Below, one piece after another: positions 7,051 to 14,029 of a stretch of 27,909 bases of DNA; within the stretch, counting starts at the first letter, position 1, and every line of letters starts with the position of its first letter. The stretch is from JAMIFN01 sp035906235. GTDB taxonomy: Bacteria; Pseudomonadota; Gammaproteobacteria; Burkholderiales; Burkholderiaceae_C. The translations under genes were made by a program, and so were the position numbers. The stretch is from contig JAMIFN010000021.1 in NCBI GenBank assembly GCA_035906235.1, positions 1 through 27,909 on the forward strand, in the 5' to 3' direction. The notes under the pieces were generated by a model. That model was not told where the DNA came from, ran no database searches, and worked only from the letters and a program-made list of their open reading frames with translations.

Positions 7051-7797
7051 ATGACCACCCAAAATACCCTAAACGCCCAAAATACTCCTGCAAAAGCCCA
7101 ACGCATTTTGCTCAAACTCTCAGGCGAAGCCTTGATGGGTGACGATGCTTTTGGCATCAACCGCGAAACCATTGCGCGCATGGCGCAAGAAATCAAAGAA
7201 GTCGTCGATATGGGCGTGCAGGTGGCTGTCGTCATCGGTGGCGGCAATATTTTCCGTGGCGTCTCAAGCGGCGCTGCCGGCATGGACCGCGCCACTGCCG
7301 ACTATATGGGCATGCTCGCCACAGTGATGAATGCCTTGGCTTTGGCTGACACCATGAACAACGCGGGCATGACCGCACGGGTCATGTCTGCCATCAATAT
7401 CGACCAAGTGGTCGAGCCCTATGTCCGCCCCAAAGCCTTGCAGTATTTGGAAGAAGGCAAAGTCGTTATCTTTGCCGCGGGCACGGGCAACCCCTTTTTC
7501 ACCACCGACACGGCAGCTGCCCTGCGCGGTGCCGAAATTGGCGCGGCCATGGTACTCAAAGCCACCAAAGTCGATGGCGTTTACACCGCCGATCCCAAAA
7601 AAGACCCCAGCGCCACGCGCTACGCCAGCCTGAGTTTTGATCAGGCCATGCAACAAAATCTGGGCGTGATGGACGCGGCGGCCTTTGCCTTATGCCGCGA
7701 CCAAAAATTGCCGATCAAAGTTTTCTCCATCTTCAAAGCAGGCGCACTCAAACGCGTGGTACGCGGCGAAGACGAGGGCACTTTGGTGCATGTATAA
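7051..7797 (+). CDS. pyrH: UMP kinase
   Basis: Cytosolic kinase of the amino-acid-kinase fold that converts UMP and ATP to UDP and ADP in pyrimidine nucleotide synthesis. The 248 residues are slightly longer than the usual ~240 because of an N-terminal extension rich in Asn/Thr/Gln. Motifs are RILLKLSGEALMG (phosphate binding, about residues 18-30), VIGGGNIFRG, DRATADYMGMLATVMNALAL (the family signature), and TGNPFFTTDTAAALR near the UMP site. The last residues EGTLVHV are typical. GGAG lies about ten bases before the ATG. It is the first gene of the pyrH-frr-uppS-cdsA-dxr run. Confidence 0.97.
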   Translation: MTTQNTLNAQNTPAKAQRILLKLSGEALMGDDAFGINRETIARMAQEIKEVVDMGVQVAVVIGGGNIFRGVSSGAAGMDRATADYMGMLATVMNALALADTMNNAGMTARVMSAINIDQVVEPYVRPKALQYLEEGKVVIFAAGTGNPFFTTDTAAALRGAEIGAAMVLKATKVDGVYTADPKKDPSATRYASLSFDQAMQQNLGVMDAAAFALCRDQKLPIKVFSIFKAGALKRVVRGEDEGTLVHV

Positions 7798-7823
7798 AAT
7801 AGGCGCTTATATTTTCATAAGCA

Positions 7824-7875
7824 TTTTGGGCTTTTGAGCCGTAAAAACTGCCTGAGTAGCTATCATTAAAATAGC
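7824..7875 (-). repeat. dispersed repeat copy R2
   Basis: Reverse-oriented copy between pyrH and frr. It reads TTTTGGGCTTTTGAGCCG, then CTGCCTGAGTAGCTAT, then ends with an ATAGC that pairs with GCTAT. It differs from the core at the G/A position after ATAGCT. It ends 32 bp before the frr start. Confidence 0.85.
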
Positions 7876-7907
7876 AAGTCAGCGTCTTCATTTTCCAGAG
7901 TTTGACC

Positions 7908-8471
7908 ATGAGCACCATAGCCGACATCAAAAAAACCACCGACAGCAAAATGACGCAATCGCTAGAAGCGCTGCGTAACAATTTGCAAAAAATCCGCACC
8001 GGTCGCGCCAACCCTGGCCTGCTCGACAGCGTGCAGGTTGATTACTACGGCTCTATGGTGCCGCTCTCGCAAGTGGCCAATGTCTCGGTGCTCGATGCCC
8101 GCACCCTGAGCGTGCAACCCTGGGAAAAAGGCATGGGGCCTAAGGTTGAAAAAGCCATCCGCGAAAGCGATTTGGGGCTCAACCCCGCATCCATGGGCGA
8201 TTTGCTGCGCGTGCCCCTACCCATGATGACGGAAGAGCGCCGCAAAGACCTGACCAAAGTCGTGCGCCAAGAAGGCGAAGCCGCCAAAATCGCCATCCGC
8301 AATCTGCGCCGCGACGCCAACGAAAGCGTCAAAAAAATGGTGAAAGACAAAACCGCCACCGAAGACGAGCAAAAGCGCGCCGAGGCCGATGTGCAAAAAA
8401 CCACCGACAAATTCATCACCGATGTGGACAAAGTCGTGGCCGATAAAGAACAAGAAATGATGACGGTTTAA
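7908..8471 (+). CDS. frr: ribosome recycling factor
   Basis: Splits the post-termination 70S ribosome together with EF-G. The ATG at 7908 gives 187 residues, close to the usual 185. The TTG at 7902 is an unneeded extension. The protein is largely helical. The three-helix bundle includes KMTQSLEALRNNLQKIRTGR at the N-terminus, domain II carries VPLSQVANVSVLDARTL, and the C-terminal helix carries RRDANESVKKMVKDK. All are clear RRF features. It follows pyrH by 110 bp containing repeat R2, and uppS follows. Confidence 0.97.
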   Translation: MSTIADIKKTTDSKMTQSLEALRNNLQKIRTGRANPGLLDSVQVDYYGSMVPLSQVANVSVLDARTLSVQPWEKGMGPKVEKAIRESDLGLNPASMGDLLRVPLPMMTEERRKDLTKVVRQEGEAAKIAIRNLRRDANESVKKMVKDKTATEDEQKRAEADVQKTTDKFITDVDKVVADKEQEMMTV

Positions 8472-8525
8472 GCCGCTCTGCGCAGATCGCAAACCTTCCT
8501 CTTTTTCGCACGGCGCATTTCTGGC

Positions 8526-9233
8526 ATGCAAGACTCTTTGCACATCCCCCAGCACATTGCCATCGTTATGGATGGCAATGGCCGCTGGGCGAAAAAACGC
8601 CACCTGCCGCGCTTGGCTGGGCACAAACAAGGCGTTGAAGCCCTGCGCAACACCATCACCAACTGCCATGATTTGGGCGTTAAAGCCCTCACCGTGTTTG
8701 CCTTTTCTTCTGAAAACTGGAAGCGCCCGCAAGAAGAGGTCACCGGTATCATCGAATTGATGGGTTTGGCGCTCAGCCGCGAAGTCCCACGCCTCAAGGC
8801 CAAGGGCGTGCGCATGCATTTCATCGGCGAAAAACAAGGCCTGTCCGATCGCCTCAAAGCCAGCTTTGCCGCTGCCAGCGCCGAAACAGCAAGCGGCAGC
8901 GCTATGGATTTCAATATCTGCTTTAACTACGGCGGGCGCTGGGATATGGCGCAAGCGGCGGCGCAAGTTGCCGCCCAAGGCCTGGAGCTGAACCCCGAAA
9001 ACATCGACCGCCACATGGCCCTGGCCCATGTGCCCGACCCCGATTTACTGATTCGCACAGGGGGCGAAACCCGCATCAGCAATTTCCTGCTGTGGCAGGC
9101 GGCCTATTCTGAACTGTATTTTTCAGACAAACTCTGGCCCGAATTCGACCACACCGCGCTGATGAGCGCCATCACGGATTTCAATCAACGCGAACGCCGC
9201 TTTGGTCTAACCTCCGAGCAAGTCCGTCCTTAA
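8526..9233 (+). CDS. uppS: isoprenyl transferase (undecaprenyl diphosphate synthase)
   Basis: cis-Prenyltransferase that condenses isopentenyl diphosphate with farnesyl diphosphate to make C55 undecaprenyl diphosphate, the carrier for peptidoglycan and O-antigen. The 235 residues include HIAIVMDGNGRWAKKRHLPR with the catalytic/Mg-binding Asp at residue 16, FAFSSENWKRP, FNYGGRWD, and the C-terminal DLLIRTGGETRISNFLLWQ followed by SELYFSDKLWPEFD. All conserved regions are present at normal spacing. It lies 54 bp after frr and before cdsA. Confidence 0.96.
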   Translation: MQDSLHIPQHIAIVMDGNGRWAKKRHLPRLAGHKQGVEALRNTITNCHDLGVKALTVFAFSSENWKRPQEEVTGIIELMGLALSREVPRLKAKGVRMHFIGEKQGLSDRLKASFAAASAETASGSAMDFNICFNYGGRWDMAQAAAQVAAQGLELNPENIDRHMALAHVPDPDLLIRTGGETRISNFLLWQAAYSELYFSDKLWPEFDHTALMSAITDFNQRERRFGLTSEQVRP

Positions 9234-9300
9234 GCGCGAGGCTAAGCGGCGCCTTCAGCACGCCTAAAATGCGCATTTGCCCATTTTTATTTTGCCCCCT

Positions 9301-10209
9301 ATGCTGCTGCCCCGCATCCTCACCGCCATTGCTTTGCTGGCAGTGCTTATCCCCGCCCTGCTCTACCCCAACCCCCTGCCTTTTGCCGCCCTCGGTCTAG
9401 CCATGATGGGCGCGGCCGCCTGGGAATGGGGGCGCATGAACAGCCAATTTCAAACCAGCCGCTGGGTGCTGGTGGCTGTCACCCTGGCACTGTGCGTACT
9501 GGGGGCGCAGCACCTCAACGCCAGTCCTGGCACTTACACCTTCATCAATAGCAGCACGCCACAAGCGAGCAGCGTTAGCGCCTCGGGTTTGGCTGGGCAG
9601 GCTCCCTTCTGGCTGGCCGCCGCTGCACTCTGGCTTTTGGGCGCACCTTGGCTTTTAAAGCGTGGCGCTGCAGGCTGGCTGCGCCTCCCATCGGGCTTGC
9701 GCTTGCTACTGGGCGCGGTGCTGCTGAGCACCGCCTGGCTGGGCATGATGCAGCTGCGCCTCATCGGCATCAACACCCTGCTCTCGGCCATGTGTTTGGT
9801 CTGGCTGGCCGATACCGGCGCTTACGCGGCCGGGCGCACTTTCGGCAAGCGCAAACTCGCCGCCAGCATCAGCCCAGGTAAAAGCTGGGAAGGGGCAGCG
9901 GGCGGCCTACTGGCGGTATTGCTGCTGGCCGTGTTTTGGCTTTGGCTCGACAGTGCTTACGCCGCGCAGATTGATGCCCCCAGCCTCTATAGCCTATTGC
10001 AGCGTCAATGGGGGCCGCTGGGCTTGGGCGCGGCGCTCTTCTTGCTCACGGCCATGAGCGTGGTCGGTGATTTGGTCGAATCCCTGATGAAACGCGCCTG
10101 CGGCGTCAAAGACTCGAGCCAATTGCTGCCTGGGCATGGCGGCGTGCTCGACCGCATAGACGCCCTCTTGCCCACTTTTGTCTTGGCTATGGCACTGTTG
10201 GCGATGTAA
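9301..10209 (+). CDS. cdsA: phosphatidate cytidylyltransferase
   Basis: Inner-membrane enzyme that makes CDP-diacylglycerol from phosphatidate and CTP for phospholipid synthesis. The ATG at 9301 gives 302 residues beginning MLLPRILTAIALL. A TTG at 9277 would add a short, unlikely extension. The protein is strongly hydrophobic, with about seven or eight membrane segments. The CdsA signature is near the C-terminus: SLMKRACGVKDSSQLLPGHG followed by GVLDRIDALLPT. The middle part (LADTGAYAAGRTFGKRKLA and SPGKSWEGAAGG) is also diagnostic. A low-complexity Ser/Thr/Ala loop around residues 80-100 is not family-conserved. Confidence 0.95.
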   Translation: MLLPRILTAIALLAVLIPALLYPNPLPFAALGLAMMGAAAWEWGRMNSQFQTSRWVLVAVTLALCVLGAQHLNASPGTYTFINSSTPQASSVSASGLAGQAPFWLAAAALWLLGAPWLLKRGAAGWLRLPSGLRLLLGAVLLSTAWLGMMQLRLIGINTLLSAMCLVWLADTGAYAAGRTFGKRKLAASISPGKSWEGAAGGLLAVLLLAVFWLWLDSAYAAQIDAPSLYSLLQRQWGPLGLGAALFLLTAMSVVGDLVESLMKRACGVKDSSQLLPGHGGVLDRIDALLPTFVLAMALLAM

Positions 10210-10259
10210 TGCAGAGCGACACGCGCGACGAAAAAGCCCTAGAAAAGACTCCTGATTTG

Positions 10260-10311
10260 ATAGCTGCTCAGGCAGCTTTTCCGGCTTAAAACAACAAAAA
10301 CACCCTTAAAA
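10260..10311 (+). repeat. dispersed repeat copy R3, abutting dxr start
   Basis: Forward copy between cdsA and dxr. The core ATAGCTGCTCAGGCAG starts at 10260. The AAAACAACAAAA part and the TTAAAAAT tail run directly into the dxr ATG at 10312, where no Shine-Dalgarno is visible. Confidence 0.85.
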
Positions 10312-11481
10312 ATGAAGCGAATCACCATTTTGGGCGCCACGGGCTCCATTGGCGTCAACACCTTAGATGTGCTCAGCCGCCAAAGCGATTGGCAGGTTTA
10401 CGCCCTCACGGCGTTTAGCCAAGTCGAAAAATTGGCCGCGCAATGCGTGCTACACCGCCCCGCCTATGCCTGGGTCGGCAGCGCCGACAAAGCCCAAGAA
10501 CTCACGAACATTCTGCGCGGCCAGGGCTGCAAAACCGAGGTGTTGCACAGTGCCGAAGATTTGTGCCGCCTGTGCGACGCAGCCGAAGTGGATGCCGTGA
10601 TGGCTGCCATTGTGGGCGCGGCTGGACTGCCGCCCAGCTTGGCCGCCGCCAAAGCAGGCAAACGCTTGTTGCTGGCAAATAAAGAAGCCTTGGTGGTGGG
10701 CGGCGATATATTTATGCAAGCCGTGCGCGACAACGGTGCGCAATTGCTGCCGATTGATAGCGAGCATTCGGCCATTTTTCAAAGCCTGCCCGATGACCCC
10801 ACCCGCTGGCAGACTGATGTGGAGAAAATCATCCTCACCGCCTCGGGTGGGCCTTTCCGCCAGCGCGACCCAGCCACCCTAGCCCAAGTCACGCCCGAGC
10901 AAGCCGTGGCGCATCCCAACTGGGTCATGGGGCGCAAAATTTCGGTCGATAGCGCCACCATGATGAATAAGGCGTTGGAGGTGATTGAGGCGCATTATTT
11001 GTTTGGCTTTTCGCCCGAGCAGATCGAGGTCATCATCCACCCGCAATCCATCATCCACAGCATGGTGCAGTACCGTGACAGCTCCATCGTGGCACAGCTG
11101 GGCACACCCGATATGCGCGTACCCATCGCGCTAGGCTTTTCTTGGCCTGGGCGCACGGCCAGTGGCGCTAGCCCGCTGGACTTTAAAACCCTACAAGCCA
11201 TGTCGTTTGAAGAGGCCGATGCCCAGCGTTTTCCTGGCCTGCAATTGGCTTGGCAAGCGCTGCGTGCGGCACCAGGCAGCACCTGCGTGCTCAATGCTGC
11301 CAATGAAGTGGCCGTTGAGGCTTTTTTAAACCGCCAACTGCGTTTCGATCAGATTGCGCAGCTCAACTGCGCCACTTTAGAAGGCCTGCAACCCGGTGCT
11401 ATCAACAGCGTCGAAGACCTCTTGGAATTGGACGCCAGAAGCCGTTTCTTTGCGCGTGCGTATATGTCGCAATTGCGTTAA
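10312..11481 (+). CDS. dxr: 1-deoxy-D-xylulose-5-phosphate reductoisomerase
   Basis: Second enzyme of the MEP isoprenoid pathway: NADPH-dependent rearrangement and reduction of DXP to 2-C-methyl-D-erythritol 4-phosphate. The 389 residues show the N-terminal NADPH site ITILGATGSIGVNTLDV (4-20), LLANKEALVVGG (120-131), and metal ligands Asp149 and Glu151 in LLPIDSEHSAIFQ. The third acidic ligand is Glu223 in ISVDSATMMNKALEVIEAHY, and the C-terminal helical domain (CVLNAANEVAVEAFL) is present. The start codon directly follows repeat R3 and no Shine-Dalgarno is seen. The gene ends 1 bp from the convergent mtgA stop. Usually rseP follows, but here it lies 9.4 kb away. Confidence 0.97.
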   Translation: MKRITILGATGSIGVNTLDVLSRQSDWQVYALTAFSQVEKLAAQCVLHRPAYAWVGSADKAQELTNILRGQGCKTEVLHSAEDLCRLCDAAEVDAVMAAIVGAAGLPPSLAAAKAGKRLLLANKEALVVGGDIFMQAVRDNGAQLLPIDSEHSAIFQSLPDDPTRWQTDVEKIILTASGGPFRQRDPATLAQVTPEQAVAHPNWVMGRKISVDSATMMNKALEVIEAHYLFGFSPEQIEVIIHPQSIIHSMVQYRDSSIVAQLGTPDMRVPIALGFSWPGRTASGASPLDFKTLQAMSFEEADAQRFPGLQLAWQALRAAPGSTCVLNAANEVAVEAFLNRQLRFDQIAQLNCATLEGLQPGAINSVEDLLELDARSRFFARAYMSQLR

Positions 11482-11482
11482 T

Positions 11483-12229
11483 TTACTCAGGCAAATCCGC
11501 GCCGCGCATGCGCCCCTGAATCGCGCGGCTACGGCGTTGGATATAGCGCGAGCCAGGCTTATCTTCAAAGCGTCGGGGCGCTGGCAGCATCACCGCCAAA
11601 CGCGCGGCTTGCGCTGCGCTCAGCTTGGCGGCATCGGTGTGAAAGTAAAACTGCGCCGCTGCTTGTGCGCCAAAGATACCGCTACCCCACTCCACATTGT
11701 TGAGGTAGATGTCCAAAATGCGGTCTTTGCCCAAAATCCACTCGAGCATATAGGTCAGCACCAGCTCTTGCCCTTTGCGCAAAAAACTGCGCTCGCCCGA
11801 GAGAAAGAGATTTTTCGCCAATTGCTGGCTGATGGTGGAGCCGCCCACAATTTTTGCGGGCTTGATGACTGCATCGGGGTTGCGTTTGAGCTTGGCCTCG
11901 GCTCGCGCTTGGGCTTTTTCATTGCGACGCTGCGCCTGTTTGATCGCATCCCACTCCACGCCGCCATGCGTGGCAAAGTTGGCATCCTCACTGGCAATCA
12001 CGGCGCGGCGCAGGCTGTCACTGATGGCGCTGCCAGCTACCGGGCTTTGGTTCCAAGTCCACTGCCCCTGCTCGGCCAAACTGATGAGCTGCGCACGCTG
12101 AAACGCCGTGGAGCTAGGCGTCAGCACATGCATAGCCGCAATACGCACCACAAAATACAGCTGCAAGCAGCACAAGGCCAACAGCACCAAACCCAGCACA
12201 CGCCCTAAGGCAGAAAAGAAAGCAGGCAT
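11483..12229 (-). CDS. mtgA: monofunctional biosynthetic peptidoglycan transglycosylase
   Basis: GT51 glycosyltransferase that polymerises lipid II into glycan strands at the inner membrane. The 248 residues begin with one membrane segment at about 10-32. Catalytic Glu81 lies in VIASEDANFATHGG. The second motif GGSTISQQLAKNLFLSGERS is at 129-148, followed by RKGQELVLTYMLEWILGKDR, and LDIYLNNVEWG then GIFGAQAA are near 172-191. Between the first two motifs (about 97-127) there is a basic, Ala/Lys-rich stretch longer than in E. coli MtgA. A similar stretch occurs in relatives as far as I recall. It is the last gene of the rnb-tonB-aroE-mtgA operon, starting 6 bp after the aroE stop. Confidence 0.95.
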   Translation of the reverse strand: MPAFFSALGRVLGLVLLALCCLQLYFVVRIAAMHVLTPSSTAFQRAQLISLAEQGQWTWNQSPVAGSAISDSLRRAVIASEDANFATHGGVEWDAIKQAQRRNEKAQARAEAKLKRNPDAVIKPAKIVGGSTISQQLAKNLFLSGERSFLRKGQELVLTYMLEWILGKDRILDIYLNNVEWGSGIFGAQAAAQFYFHTDAAKLSAAQAARLAVMLPAPRRFEDKPGSRYIQRRSRAIQGRMRGADLPE

Positions 12230-12235
12230 AGCGAT

Positions 12236-13078
12236 TTATTTTTGCAGTTCAGCGCGTAGCGTGTTCAGTACAGGCCCGGTTTGCGGGTGTTGCCCACGCC
12301 AGAAATAAAAGGCCTCTGCAGCTTGCTCGACCAGCATGCCTAAGCCATCACGCGTGCGCGCGCCCATGGCTGCGGCAGCTTGCAAGAAGGCTTCGGCGGC
12401 TTTGCCATACATCATGTCGTAGACCAAAGCGCCAGGCGCTAACAGACTGGGGACGAGATGCAAGGGTTCGCCCTCTAAACTGCTGGCTGTCGCGTTGATG
12501 ATGACATCAAAGCTACCCAGATGCGGAAAATCGTGCAGGGTGGCTGCCTCTAGGCGCGTATGCGGCGCAATCTGCTGGGCATAGGCGCGGTGGCTGGCGA
12601 CCAAACGCACCGCGCGTTCACTGGTGCGGTTGGCCAAGACCAATGCTGCAGGGCAGGCATCCAACAAAGCCCCCAAAGCCCCCGCTGCCGCGCCGCCTGC
12701 ACCCAAAAGCAAAATCCGTTTATCCGCCAAGGCAAAGCCCGCATTTTGCACAATGTCGCGCACCAGACCGACGCCATCGGTGTTGTCGATGATCATCTGC
12801 TGCCCTGAAAAGCTGATGGTATTGCCCGCCTGCGCCCATTTGGCACGCGGGGTGCGTTGCTGGCAGAGCTGGTAGGCTTGCTCTTTAAACGGGACGGTGA
12901 TGTTGCAGCCCTGCACCCCTTTGCTTTTCAAATCGCGCAGCACGATATCCAAACCGTCTGGGCGCACCAACAGGCGTTCATAGCGCAGTGCTTCACCCGT
13001 TTGTTCAGCAAACAGGCCGTGGATGCGCGGCGACTGGCTGTGCGAGATGGGGTTGCCCAGTACAAAATATTTATCCAT
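12236..13078 (-). CDS. aroE: shikimate dehydrogenase
   Basis: NADP-dependent reduction of 3-dehydroshikimate to shikimate in aromatic amino acid synthesis. The 280 residues carry substrate-binding SHSQSPRIH (Ser14 and Ser16), NITVPFKEQA with catalytic Lys65, and NTDGVG with Asp101. The nucleotide loop LLGAGGAAAGALGAL is at 125-139 and NRTSERA follows as the NADP-phosphate-binding region. INATASSLEGE and VYDMMYGK close the fold. The length is normal. It sits between the tonB-like gene (36 bp upstream) and mtgA (6 bp downstream), a grouping I recall from other Burkholderiales. Confidence 0.96.
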   Translation of the reverse strand: MDKYFVLGNPISHSQSPRIHGLFAEQTGEALRYERLLVRPDGLDIVLRDLKSKGVQGCNITVPFKEQAYQLCQQRTPRAKWAQAGNTISFSGQQMIIDNTDGVGLVRDIVQNAGFALADKRILLLGAGGAAAGALGALLDACPAALVLANRTSERAVRLVASHRAYAQQIAPHTRLEAATLHDFPHLGSFDVIINATASSLEGEPLHLVPSLLAPGALVYDMMYGKAAEAFLQAAAAMGARTRDGLGMLVEQAAEAFYFWRGQHPQTGPVLNTLRAELQK

Positions 13079-13114
13079 AGCGATTTGTCCTCAGCCGGGA
13101 AACTCTATCAAGGA

Positions 13115-14017
13115 TTATTGCCCTGCCCCAGATGCGGCTTCTTGCACCGTGGTGCTCATGCCAGCATCCCGAGTAAAGCGAAAACGCGAGGCGATGATGA
13201 GCACGCCAAATTCTTTCAGCATCTCTGGGCTGAATTTGCCATAGGGTGCACCAGCCCGCACAATGGCCTGGGCGATGCGGTCTAAGGCTTTTTGCCCAGA
13301 GCTTTGCAAAATCTCGGTCTGCAGCACCTGCCCATTAGCATCCAAGGTCACGATCATAGACAGCTCGCCATACAGACGCTGGCCGTTGTAAATAGGGAAA
13401 TTGGTGGTCCCCAGCTCTTCCACCCGGTCTTTGAACGCCGCGTAGTAATGTGCATGGCTGCCCGCTTTAGTCGCAGGCGAAATAAAACGCTTTTTGGGGC
13501 GCGAGTTTTCGTCATTGATGCGCCGCTCGATTGCCCCCAATTGGTTGAGCAAGGCGCGGCGTTTTTCTTCAGCTGCAGCCGCCTCAGGGTTTTTAGCCAC
13601 CTCTTGCTGGGTATAACGGCGCATTTGCGCCAACTCGCGTCGCGCAGCCGCTAAAATTTGCACCTGATTTTCTAACAGCTCTTGGGTTTGGCGTTCTTGG
13701 TTCTCGGCATCTTGCCCCCACTCAGTCAGCGCGCTATTGGGAGCGGGTGAGCTGGCAAAGACATTTTTGCGTTCGTCATCGCCGCCGCCTTGCAAGTTGT
13801 ACTGGGCAATGGCCTGGGCTTTTTCGGGCGCTTCTTTCGATTGCGCATTGACCAAAATCACCTCAAGCGGCGTGTCTTCAAGCAAGCGCTGCAAGCCCTC
13901 AGAATTGGCAATGCGCACCAACAAAAGCGCGGCGTGCAGGGCAATGGACACAGTCAAAGCTATGCCCAAAATACCCATGTTTTTGAAGGAGTCGAAGATG
14001 CGGTTCACGGCTAGCAT
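13115..14017 (-). CDS. energy transducer TonB-like protein
   Basis: Inner-membrane protein predicted to pass ExbB/ExbD motor energy across the periplasm. The 300 residues have one membrane segment at about 14-36 (MGILGIALTVSIALHAALLL), followed by LEVILVNAQSKEAPEKAQAI, a form typical of the family. A long Glu/Gln/Ala/Arg-rich and probably coiled-coil spacer (about 100-175) replaces the Pro-rich spacer of classical TonB. A C-terminal TonB-like domain (about 195-285) contains YGELSMIVTLDANGQVLQTE and SRFRFTRD. The spacer resembles TolA as much as TonB, so the partner receptor is uncertain. It lies 12 bp after rnb in the same operon. The exbB/exbD genes of this window are a possible motor. Confidence 0.85.
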   Translation of the reverse strand: MLAVNRIFDSFKNMGILGIALTVSIALHAALLLVRIANSEGLQRLLEDTPLEVILVNAQSKEAPEKAQAIAQYNLQGGGDDERKNVFASSPAPNSALTEWGQDAENQERQTQELLENQVQILAAARRELAQMRRYTQQEVAKNPEAAAAEEKRRALLNQLGAIERRINDENSRPKKRFISPATKAGSHAHYYAAFKDRVEELGTTNFPIYNGQRLYGELSMIVTLDANGQVLQTEILQSSGQKALDRIAQAIVRAGAPYGKFSPEMLKEFGVLIIASRFRFTRDAGMSTTVQEAASGAGQ

Positions 14018-14029
14018 TATTGCGTGAAA

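Noticed and set aside
6803..7054. 83-codon plus-strand ORF before pyrH
   Set aside because: No Shine-Dalgarno, no family resemblance, runs over the hairpin and into the pyrH start; the minus-strand ORF at 6770-7012 is equally unconvincing.
7805..7822. GCTTAT/ATAAGC hairpin after pyrH
   Set aside because: Only 6 bp, AT-rich, with four T after one base; too weak for a confident terminator and merges with repeat R2.
8217..9029. 270-codon minus-strand ORF opposite frr/uppS
   Set aside because: Antisense shadow of two clear genes; His/Gly/Phe-rich composition as expected from the complement of Comamonadaceae codons.
11396..12208. 270-codon plus-strand ORF opposite mtgA
   Set aside because: Shadow of dxr end and mtgA, both well supported.
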